Assembly: GCA_017541305.1 (NCBI GenBank)
Contig: JAFXZJ010000028.1
Location: 1 to 64,000, forward strand
DNA: 64,000 nt
Source of the DNA: Clostridia bacterium
GTDB taxonomy: Bacteria > Bacillota > Clostridia > Christensenellales > CAG-138
Reading direction: 5' to 3'
Shown here: piece after piece, positions 54,845 to 61,201 of the stretch
Layout of the letters: each line of letters opens with the position of its first letter
How positions within the stretch are numbered: the first letter of the stretch is position 1
Notes under the pieces: generated by a model
Seen by the model: only the letters and a program-made list of their open reading frames with translations
What the model was told of the DNA's origin: nothing
The model's database searches: none
Program-made: the position numbers and the translations under genes

Positions 54845-54880
54845 AAGGGAAGAGCGGAAATGCTCTTCCCTTTCTCTTTG
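54845..54880 (+). terminator. Terminator of the reverse rubrerythrin gene
   Basis: AAGGGAAGAGC / GCTCTTCCCTT with a 6-nt loop, then TCTCTTTG. Confidence 0.85.
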
Positions 54881-55013
54881 TTCGATTTGCAAGGTACAAC
54901 TCCCCAAGACCTGTCCAACATCTTGTCCAAGGCCTCCGCGAATAGGGGCTAAAAGGCCTAAACCTGTCCAAGAGTAAACCTGTCCAACAGGGACAGTCAT
55001 ATTATACAATTAA
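54881..55013. repeat. Spacer with four TGTCCAA repeats
   Basis: TGTCCAA at 54912, 54924, 54965 and 54981, three of them as CCTGTCCAA. No gene; borders the recombinase remnant and may be remains of a mobile element end. Confidence 0.5.
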
Positions 55014-55112
55014 ATGCTGCAGCACTCAAGCGCCGCCGTCACGCAGCGTTATATAGGCATCGAGCCGCGGCGCATCGAGGAAGCAATCAAGGGACATGCG
55101 AAGCTAATATAA
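55014..55112 (+). pseudogene. C-terminal remnant of a tyrosine recombinase
   Basis: In frame to a stop it reads MLQHSSAAVTQRYIGIEPRR, then IEEAIKGHAKLI: the end of an integrase, with HSSxxVTQRYIGI giving the nucleophile Tyr. A stop lies directly upstream, and there is no N-terminal part. A homologous tail is at 56155-56211. Confidence 0.7.
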
Positions 55113-55127
55113 CAAAGGATATGGAAA

Positions 55128-55155
55128 AAGGAAGCGCCGAGGCGCTTCCCTTTGA
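55128..55155 (-). terminator. Terminator of the 198-aa lipoprotein gene
   Basis: GGAAGCGCC / GGCGCTTCC hairpin with TTTTTCC on the minus strand; same hairpin as at 56226-56253. Confidence 0.75.
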
Positions 55156-55172
55156 TGCTTTATATTCACGGA

Positions 55173-55769
55173 TCATGCCGGAGTAACCGTTCCGCTGATG
55201 GATATAACCTCCAACTCATATTCAATTACATCACTGTGAGTATATCCGTTCGGCAATTGGTACAGTTCTTTATACTCACCGTTACCGGCTATATCGCATT
55301 CAACGGTTATTTCTTTCTCGTAGGTTTCGGTTCCGGTAAAGGCATAAACGCCTCTGTCATCTTTTTCATTATTATAGGTTTTATAAGTCACCTTCAATTT
55401 ACAAGTAACTGCGATATCGTTATAATTGAAGTTTTGAGAAAGACCTTTAATGTACAGAGATTCGTTGATGGATTTGTAAACCTCCCATGTCCAGCTTCCG
55501 CTTTTGGTTTCAATTCCATTTCCTTCATTACGAGATTGAACTCTTAAAGCATTCCCGTTGTCACTACTTTTATTACAGCTCGCGCCTCCGTTTACACTGA
55601 TATACTTACTGTAATTGTCTGGCGTTAACTGAATTGCATTGCTTTGTGGCTCTTCAGTTGCTTTTTCAGTCGGTTCCGGTGTAACTTCGGCGGTCTTCCC
55701 TCCGCCGGAACAAGCGGCAAAGGACAGCAGCATCATAGCCGCGAGCAGCAGGGACAAGAATTTCTTCAT
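55173..55769 (-). CDS. Lipoprotein of unknown function, 198 aa
   Basis: AGGAGG 8 nt before the ATG at 55769. Lipobox FAAC (Cys20), a TPEPTEKATEEP linker, then a domain (about 45-198) with no recognised family. Visible features: NGIETKSGSWTWEVYKSINE, YNDIAVTCKLKVTYKTYNN and a beta-rich Thr/Tyr C-terminus; likely a beta-sandwich. It is controlled by leader RNA copy 1, and AT-rich relative to the rest of the window. Confidence 0.75.
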   Translation of the reverse strand: MKKFLSLLLAAMMLLSFAACSGGGKTAEVTPEPTEKATEEPQSNAIQLTPDNYSKYISVNGGASCNKSSDNGNALRVQSRNEGNGIETKSGSWTWEVYKSINESLYIKGLSQNFNYNDIAVTCKLKVTYKTYNNEKDDRGVYAFTGTETYEKEITVECDIAGNGEYKELYQLPNGYTHSDVIEYELEVISISGTVTPA

Positions 55770-55787
55770 TTTTTCTTCCTCCTATAA

Positions 55788-55965
55788 TAAAAAGTGTGCA
55801 GCTTCAAACGAAGCTACACACGAAAAACGCAGAGCTCCGTTTGTTGCGACACAAACTTCTGACAGGAAACCATATGTAATGGATGCCAAGAAGGAGGCTG
55901 CGTTTTTGCCAAAAGCAAAACGCACCCGATTACACATAGTTTTCCTATTCAGTTTGTGTCGCAAA
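55788..55965 (-). ncRNA. Structured leader RNA with terminator/antiterminator, copy 1
   Basis: Minus strand. Closing stem TTGCGACACAAACT (55951-55964) with AGTTTGTGTCGCAA (55844-55857). An inner hairpin TGCGTTTTGC / GCAAAAACGCA. Then CAAACGGAGCT (55833-55843), which can pair with the 5' half of the terminator; the terminator is GTGTGTAGCTTC / GAAGCTGCACAC plus TTTTT (55788-55821), right before the AGGAGG. Homologue at 57305-57478. Does not match a riboswitch class I know. Confidence 0.72.
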
Positions 55966-55969
55966 TAGT

Positions 55970-55998
55970 ATTATATCATATCCAGCCGAGGTCTGCAA
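55970..55998 (-). promoter_or_regulatory. Promoter of leader RNA copy 1
   Basis: Minus strand -35 TTGCAG, 17-nt spacer, -10 TATAAT; transcription would begin at the closing stem. Confidence 0.85.
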
Positions 55999-56081
55999 GT
56001 CTTTTTATTGTGTTTTAACTATTTTTTCAGTAATTACATTAACGGTATTTGGAAGAAAACCCTTCGGTTTTTCTTTGATCA

Positions 56082-56135
56082 TGTCCCCTCATCACCGCTT
56101 CGCGGAGCTTCCCCGCCAAGGGGAAGCCTGTGTTT
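56082..56135. repeat. Fragment of a MITE-like element
   Basis: CCCCTCATCACCGCTTCGC then TTCCCCGCCAAGGGGAAGCC: the same type of sequence as one end of the palindrome at 36537-36660, without its partner arm. Confidence 0.4.
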
Positions 56136-56154
56136 CGCTCCGGCTGACAATCAT

Positions 56155-56211
56155 GGCATCGAGCCACGGCGCATTGAGGAAGCCATAGAAGGGCACGCAA
56201 ATCTGATATAA
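56155..56211 (+). pseudogene. Second tyrosine-recombinase tail remnant
   Basis: Reads GIEPRRIEEAIEGHANLI and stop. Compared with 55059-55112 most base changes are silent, 2 of 18 codons alter the residue. The catalytic Tyr segment is lost here. Confidence 0.6.
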
Positions 56212-56225
56212 TAATGGGTATGGAA

Positions 56226-56253
56226 AAGGGAAGCGCCGAGGCGCTTCCCTTTT
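56226..56253 (-). terminator. Terminator of the zinc-ribbon/TM gene
   Basis: GGGAAGCGCC / GGCGCTTCCC hairpin, with TTTTCC on the minus strand. Confidence 0.8.
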
Positions 56254-56266
56254 GGCTATCAAATAT

Positions 56267-57286
56267 TCAAGAAACGCAGACCGCAATACAGACCGCAATA
56301 CAGACGCAAATAAAGGCTATACACACCGAAACTATAATTGTCATTTTTTTATGCTTTTTCTTGCCTGCAGTTGCCGTATCTTCGACCTTTTTCAATTCTT
56401 CATCCAAGTTAAAAGAGGGGTCGAGTTTCATCATCAGCGGGAACACCCTGTTGCAAAAAGCCTTGTACCTCTCTGCTTCTTTTGTGGCTGCGCCGTCCAT
56501 TACAACATTTTCATAATGGGCTTTAGCGTCCTTGAGTATCGACAGAGCCAATTCGTCGTCCAAGCCCATAATCTCCTCGACAATTTCAACCTTCTGATTC
56601 ACATCGCCCTTATCTATAAAAGTGTTTGCGAGCGAGTAGTAATGCGCTGCCGATTGGTTTCCTGCTTTCTTGAGCTTAGCGCCGATGTTCTTAAGGCTGT
56701 CGAGCATCTCTCCCCTGATTTCTCTAAACAACCTATAAGTCGTACTAGAATTGTCCTCCTTAACGTTTCCGTATCCGTCCTTCTTTACAGTGTAAACAAA
56801 CTGACTACCGCAAAGTGCAACAATATCAGCAGTCATTTTATCGACCATCGGACGAAGTTCTTCCTCCTTGGCGACGTCGAAATTGTCGTCGATAATAGAG
56901 ATGCTTTTCCCGAACGATTTGAAAACCGCTTCGCGGCGGTAAATGTCTTCAGCAACGAGCGTGGTCTTAGCCTTTGCGTAAGCGCTGTAAAAGATGGCTT
57001 CGATGTTGGAGGGGTCGTTCTGTTCGACGAGATTATAATACTTCTCAGTCTCCTCCCAATCCTCCTTCTGCATCGCCCTTCTTGCGTTCTCGAGTGAACG
57101 CTTCGTTGCGTCGGTCGTATCGACGCTGACGGTACTGCCCGAAACGTCGACCTTTCCCGCAACCTCCACCATCAGCTTCCTTGCGTCCTCGGTCGTGTAC
57201 TTCGTCCCGCAGTTTTGGCATACGTAATACCCGTCCTGCTTCACAACGTCGTGACTTGAGCACATCTCACATACGATTGCTTTCAT
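56267..57286 (-). CDS. Zinc-ribbon, helical-repeat, C-terminal TM protein
   Basis: A 339-aa protein starting at the ATG at 57286 with AGGAGG 6 nt upstream. N-terminal TFIIB-like zinc ribbon (CEMCSSHDVV ... CQNCGTKYT). A helical part (about 55-300) starts with TPR-like LENARRAMQKEDWEETEKYY and DPSNIEAIFYSAYAKAKTTL. C-terminal membrane segment IVSVCIAFICVCIAVC at the very end, so tail-anchored with the rest in the cytoplasm. Function unknown. Leader RNA copy 2 lies upstream. Confidence 0.78.
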   Translation of the reverse strand: MKAIVCEMCSSHDVVKQDGYYVCQNCGTKYTTEDARKLMVEVAGKVDVSGSTVSVDTTDATKRSLENARRAMQKEDWEETEKYYNLVEQNDPSNIEAIFYSAYAKAKTTLVAEDIYRREAVFKSFGKSISIIDDNFDVAKEEELRPMVDKMTADIVALCGSQFVYTVKKDGYGNVKEDNSSTTYRLFREIRGEMLDSLKNIGAKLKKAGNQSAAHYYSLANTFIDKGDVNQKVEIVEEIMGLDDELALSILKDAKAHYENVVMDGAATKEAERYKAFCNRVFPLMMKLDPSFNLDEELKKVEDTATAGKKKHKKMTIIVSVCIAFICVCIAVCIAVCVS

Positions 57287-57304
57287 TTTGAACCTCCTGA
57301 TAAG

Positions 57305-57478
57305 AAAAAGTGTGCAGCTCCAAACGGAACTACACACGAAAAACGCAAGCTCCGTTTGTTGCTACACAAATCTCTGACTAAACCCACTCACGATGGATGC
57401 CAAGATGGAGGCTGCGTTTTTGCCAATAGCAAAACGCATCCTAAGGGAGCAAGTTTAGTATTCGATTTGTGTAGCAAG
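57305..57478 (-). ncRNA. Structured leader RNA with terminator/antiterminator, copy 2
   Basis: Minus strand. Closing stem TTGCTACACAAAT (57465-57477) with ATTTGTGTAGCAA (57359-57371). Same inner hairpin as copy 1. CAAACGGAGCT (57348-57358) can pair with AGTTCCGTTTG of the terminator; the terminator is GTGTGTAGTTCC / GGAGCTGCACAC plus TTTTTC (57305-57337). Compared with copy 1 two closing-stem pairs and two antiterminator pairs change on both sides or by wobble, and pairing is kept. Confidence 0.75.
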
Positions 57479-57481
57479 TAT

Positions 57482-57510
57482 ATTATAGCATATCCTGTTG
57501 CCGTCTGCAA
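57482..57510 (-). promoter_or_regulatory. Promoter of leader RNA copy 2
   Basis: Minus strand -35 TTGCAG, 17-nt spacer, -10 TATAAT, the same as copy 1. Confidence 0.85.
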
Positions 57511-57554
57511 GCTTTTATTGTGTTTTTTCTTTTTATGTCAGTAATTGTCAGTAA

Positions 57555-57583
57555 TTGAATCATTAGCGGTTTTATGGTAAAAT
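57555..57583 (+). promoter_or_regulatory. Promoter of the zinc-ribbon D/Y-rich protein gene
   Basis: -35 TTGAAT, 17-nt spacer, -10 TAAAAT. Confidence 0.65.
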
Positions 57584-57639
57584 AAGTTAAGCTTTCCAAC
57601 GTACGGGAAGCGCTTTATTCGAATCGGGAGGTCACAGTC

Positions 57640-58467
57640 ATGGGATCCACCAGCAAATGCCAATACTGCGAAGCGACGTTATCGTCAAACGACAAGCAAT
57701 GCCCCTCGTGCGGGGCGCCGAATCCGAATTACGTTGAGGTCACCCCCCGCAAGGTGATCAAGCCCACCACCATCGAGGAGCTGAAGGAATACTGCGCCGA
57801 ACGCGGCATGCCTCTTTTGCGTATGCGCTTCTTCATCGACGAGGATTACAAGCAGCCTCGCGCCTTCGGCATATACCGCGACGGCGATAAATTCGTGGTT
57901 TACAAGAACAAGAGCGACGGCTCGCGCGCGATCCGCTATAGCGGGCCGGACGAGGCTTACGCGGTGAACGAGCTTTATATGAAGCTTTTGAGCGAGTGCC
58001 ACAACCGCGGCATTTATCCCGACGGCAAGCCCGATGGAACGAGAAGCGCGGCGGGAGGAAACGGCTCCGCCAAGCCGGCGAATAAATGGGTGCGGATCCT
58101 TCAGACTCTTACCCCTTTCATCGCATTTGGCCTAGTGATGCTTATTATATGGGGCATCAGCTCCTGCGTTCACCGCAACGACGGCTATTATGATTTCAAC
58201 GACGGCAAGGTCTGGTATCTGCACGGCAGCGACTGGTTCTATACTCTCGACAACGATTCGAACGGCGATTGGTACGACGGCAGCACTCCCCCCGTGACCG
58301 AGGAATACGGCGATTATTATCAGGGCAGTGATTTCGATTCGGATTGGGGCGTTTCGAACTTTATGGATTCGGACACCTATGACTATCACTACGGCAGCGA
58401 TTCCGATTCCGGCTCCGATTACGGCGGATGGGACAGCAGCGACACGGACTGGGATTCGGATTGGTGA
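57640..58467 (+). CDS. Zinc-ribbon membrane protein with Asp/Tyr/Ser-rich tail
   Basis: A 275-aa protein; GGGAGG 8 nt before the ATG. Zinc ribbon CQYCEATLSSNDKQCPSCGA (7-26). A domain of about 35-125 (TIEELKEYCAERGMPLLRMR, FGIYRDGDKFVVYKNKSDGS) looks like a known 'YARHG/zinc-ribbon' style ligand module but I cannot name it. TM at about 152-170. The outer tail is very acidic and Tyr/Gly-rich (SDSDSGSDYGGWDSSDTDWD). Function unknown. Confidence 0.75.
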   Translation: MGSTSKCQYCEATLSSNDKQCPSCGAPNPNYVEVTPRKVIKPTTIEELKEYCAERGMPLLRMRFFIDEDYKQPRAFGIYRDGDKFVVYKNKSDGSRAIRYSGPDEAYAVNELYMKLLSECHNRGIYPDGKPDGTRSAAGGNGSAKPANKWVRILQTLTPFIAFGLVMLIIWGISSCVHRNDGYYDFNDGKVWYLHGSDWFYTLDNDSNGDWYDGSTPPVTEEYGDYYQGSDFDSDWGVSNFMDSDTYDYHYGSDSDSGSDYGGWDSSDTDWDSDW

Positions 58468-58531
58468 TGCAGGGCTTTCGCTTCCTTTTGTGCATGCGAT
58501 GTAAATTTCTTGTAAAATCTCAGTAAAACGC

Positions 58532-58560
58532 TTGAAAACGACGCATCGGGATCATATAAT
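58532..58560 (+). promoter_or_regulatory. Promoter of the 78-aa zinc-ribbon gene
   Basis: -35 TTGAAA, 17-nt spacer, -10 TATAAT. Confidence 0.8.
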
Positions 58561-58589
58561 ATCCACAATGACGAAAGGAGTTGTTAACC

Positions 58590-58826
58590 ATGTGTATTTT
58601 TAAGAAGGAAGCCCCCTCCAAATGCCCCAAGTGCGGCAAGGCCGAGGGCTGGCACGTTGTCAGCGAGGATCCGAATTATAATGCCGTGACGAGCGCGGCC
58701 TCGGTGAATTCGTTCTCCCCCGCCCCCATCCGCGGCACCTTCGGGCAGAACGTGACGGGAACCAAGGGACGCAGCAAAAAGCTGCTTTATCGCTGCGATA
58801 ACTGCGGCTGCGAGAAGCGCTATTGA
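58590..58826 (+). CDS. Small two-CxxC zinc-ribbon protein
   Basis: A 78-aa protein. The start is the ATG at 58590 with AAAGGAG 9 nt upstream. CPKCGKAEGW near the start and CDNCGCEKRY at the end form a split zinc ribbon; the middle is Ser/Asn-rich and probably loose. Function unknown. Strong promoter and terminator suggest steady expression. Confidence 0.78.
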   Translation: MCIFKKEAPSKCPKCGKAEGWHVVSEDPNYNAVTSAASVNSFSPAPIRGTFGQNVTGTKGRSKKLLYRCDNCGCEKRY

Positions 58827-58847
58827 TTTTTTCGATACACGGCAAAT

Positions 58848-58876
58848 GGAAGGGCGCCGGCCCTTCCCTTTTGTTT
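58848..58876 (+). terminator. Terminator of the 78-aa zinc-ribbon gene
   Basis: GGAAGGGC / GCCCTTCC hairpin, 4-nt loop, then CTTTTGTTT. Confidence 0.85.
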
Positions 58877-58930
58877 GTATTATCCCGGCGCATATTTCAA
58901 CTTTTTCTGTACTTTTCGCTCGGATTGCGG

Positions 58931-58936
58931 TATAAT
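58931..58936 (+). promoter_or_regulatory. -10 box of the ttcA operon promoter
   Basis: TATAAT; the hexamer 17 nt upstream is only TGTACT. Expected +1 near 58943, so the first ATG (58942) would have no leader and the ATG at 58975 is preferred. Confidence 0.5.
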
Positions 58937-58974
58937 AACAGATGGTTTATTATGCGGTAAAGGAACGGTTTTAT

Positions 58975-59766
58975 ATGAAGAGAGTCCTCGGCTGCATCCG
59001 CAGGGCGGATGAGCGTTACGGAATGATTCACGACGGAGACAGGATCTGCGTCGGGGTGAGCGGCGGCAAGGACAGCCTGCTGCTTTTATACGGGCTCTCG
59101 CTGTACCGGATGTTTTCGAAAAAGCAGTATGAAGTGATGGGCGTGATGCTCAATCTGGGTCTTGTGGAGCAGGACTATACCGCGCTGACCGACTGGGCGG
59201 AAGCAAACGGGATACGCCTTGATATCGTGAAAACCGATATAGGCGACGTGGTTTTCAATGTACGCGAGGAAAAGAATCCCTGCGCGCTGTGCGCCAAATT
59301 CCGCAGAGGCGCGCTGAACGACGCGGCAAAGGAGCGCGGGTGCAATCTGATCGCCCTGGGGCATAACCGTGAGGACGTGCTTGAAACCTTCCTTTTGAGC
59401 CTCTTTTTCGAGGCGCGGCTCAACACTTTCGCTCCCATCACCTATATGGACCGGGCGGACGTGACTATAATAAGGCCGCTGGTGTTCTTCCCCGAAAAGG
59501 AGGCGCTAAGCGCCGCAAGGCGGCTGGAGCTTCCCGTGCAGAAGCCCAACTGCCCCGTGGCCGGCCTGACCAAGCGCGAGGACATGAAAAACCTTTTGAA
59601 GGATTTCCGCAGGATCGTGCCCGATCCCGAGATGCGGCTGATGAAGGCCATATCCGACGTGGACAAATACGGCATGTGGGACCGAATGAAGCTGCCCCCC
59701 GACAGCCCGATAGGCATCCCTCAAAAGAATATCACCACAAAAAAGAACGATAAACAGGAGTCATAA
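58975..59766 (+). CDS. ttcA: TtcA-like tRNA 2-thiocytidine synthetase
   Basis: A 263-aa protein. PP-loop SGGKDSLLLLYGL (ATP), CxxC in NPCALCAKFRRG and a third Cys in NCPVAGLTK, the three ligands of the TtcA [4Fe-4S] cluster. LGHNREDVLETFLLSLFFE is the conserved middle helix. Thiolates C32 of some tRNAs. The ATG at 58975 has AAGGAA 9 nt upstream. Directly followed by the S41 protease gene, so an operon. Confidence 0.87.
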   Translation: MKRVLGCIRRADERYGMIHDGDRICVGVSGGKDSLLLLYGLSLYRMFSKKQYEVMGVMLNLGLVEQDYTALTDWAEANGIRLDIVKTDIGDVVFNVREEKNPCALCAKFRRGALNDAAKERGCNLIALGHNREDVLETFLLSLFFEARLNTFAPITYMDRADVTIIRPLVFFPEKEALSAARRLELPVQKPNCPVAGLTKREDMKNLLKDFRRIVPDPEMRLMKAISDVDKYGMWDRMKLPPDSPIGIPQKNITTKKNDKQES

Positions 59767-61101
59767 ATGGAAGAGAACAAAACGATTTTCGATACCGTAA
59801 AGCTCGATACGAACGAGGTCAGGGCCGCGGCTGAGCAGCAGCGAGAGCTGGAGATTTTCGGCGAGGCCGATCAGCCCAAAAAGGGCGGCGGCAAGGGCGC
59901 TGGGATACTTGTGAAGCTCGTATTCGTACTGCTCGGCGTGCTGATAGGCGTCGTGCTGTCGCTCCTGCTCGTATCTAAAAGGGTGGGCGGGCTTGATAAT
60001 CTCGACCGCATCAGGAACATGGGCGAATACGACACGAGCGTTATAACCGATCTTCTCCACGGGATCGACCAGTATCACTTCGGCGAAACGCCCACCTCCA
60101 AAGAGCTAATAGAAAAATCCGCTCACGCGCTTGTCGACGCGATGGGCGACCCGTATGCGGCTTACTTCACCAAGGAGGAATACGAGGATTACCGTTCCAG
60201 CTTCAACGGCAATTATTACGGGATAGGCATCACGATAACGGCGCCCGACGGCACCGGCGCGCGCATACACCGCGTGTACGAGGGCTCTTTCGCCGAGGAA
60301 GCCGGCCTGAAATCGGGCGATCTTGTGATAAAGGTGAACGGCGTGGACGTGAGAAACAAGACCTCCGACGAGCTCGTTTCGCTCATCAAGGGCGAGGAGG
60401 GCACCACCGTGGATATCACCTTCCTGCGCGGCGATGAGGAGATCACCACCACCGTCAAACGCGGCGAGGTTTACGTCAAGCGAGTCGACCGCTTTATGCT
60501 GGACGGCGATATAGGCTATCTTTACCTTAATTCCTTCACCGGGAACGCGCTTGAGGAGTTCAAAGAGGCGCTCAAATATTTCGAGGACAACGGAGCAAAA
60601 TCGATGATAGTCGATTTAAGGGACGATCCCGGCGGCTCGCTCTATACCGTGGTCGATATCTGCGATCTGCTGCTGCCCGAATGCACCATCGTTTCCATGC
60701 AGGGCAAGACGACCGACCCCACCGAGTATTACAAGTCCGACAAGGAGATGAACGATATCCCCTTTGTGGTGCTCGTGAACGAATACTCCGCCTCCGCCTC
60801 GGAGATCTTCGCAGGCGCGATGCAGGATAACAACAGGGCGAAGATCATAGGCACCAAGACCTACGGCAAGGGCGTGGTGCAGACGACCCTTACGCTGAAC
60901 GGCGACAACGGCTATCTGAAGATGACCACCGACGCCTATTATACCCCCAACGGGACCAACCTGGGCGGCACGGGCATCACCCCGGATATCGAAGTCGAGC
61001 TGCCCGAGGAATACTTCGGCCTTGATATCTACACCCTCGTTACCGAATATGCCGAGCATGACTCCCAGCTGAGCGCGGCAATAGACGAACTGACAAAATA
61101 A
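59767..61101 (+). CDS. S41 family C-terminal processing protease (CtpA-like)
   Basis: A 444-aa protein; AGGAG 6 nt before the ATG, which touches the ttcA stop. Cytoplasmic N-terminus with KKGGGKG, one TM (about 48-70), a PDZ domain (about 135-225; YYGIGITI, GLKSGDLVIKVNG) and the S41 catalytic domain with RDDPGGSL (RxNPGG variant), nucleophile Ser in EYSASASEIFAGA and Lys in TYGKGVVQT. Active outside the membrane. Substrate unknown; not linked here to known sporulation SpoIVFB signalling. Confidence 0.92.
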   Translation: MEENKTIFDTVKLDTNEVRAAAEQQRELEIFGEADQPKKGGGKGAGILVKLVFVLLGVLIGVVLSLLLVSKRVGGLDNLDRIRNMGEYDTSVITDLLHGIDQYHFGETPTSKELIEKSAHALVDAMGDPYAAYFTKEEYEDYRSSFNGNYYGIGITITAPDGTGARIHRVYEGSFAEEAGLKSGDLVIKVNGVDVRNKTSDELVSLIKGEEGTTVDITFLRGDEEITTTVKRGEVYVKRVDRFMLDGDIGYLYLNSFTGNALEEFKEALKYFEDNGAKSMIVDLRDDPGGSLYTVVDICDLLLPECTIVSMQGKTTDPTEYYKSDKEMNDIPFVVLVNEYSASASEIFAGAMQDNNRAKIIGTKTYGKGVVQTTLTLNGDNGYLKMTTDAYYTPNGTNLGGTGITPDIEVELPEEYFGLDIYTLVTEYAEHDSQLSAAIDELTK

Positions 61102-61135
61102 GCTTTGATCGGGCTTGAAAACAAAGCGGATCACC

Positions 61136-61169
61136 CCCGTGCCGCACCCCCCTTGGGACGCGGCACGGG
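61136..61169 (+). terminator. Hairpin between S41 protease gene and mfd
   Basis: CCCGTGCCGC / GCGGCACGGG 10-bp stem; no T-run (CAAAATTGCG), so termination is uncertain and mfd may be read through. Confidence 0.45.
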
Positions 61170-61201
61170 CAAAATTGCGTATAACGAAAAGGAAAAAAAG
61201 C

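Noticed and set aside
55788-57478. T-box or known c-di-GMP, SAM or guanidine riboswitch for the duplicated leaders
   Set aside because: No T-box AGGGTGGAACCGCG stretch and none of the core sequences of those classes that I know; left as unassigned.
61136-61169. Firm terminator before mfd
   Set aside because: The stem is strong but there is no T-run, so it is kept only as a low-confidence hairpin.
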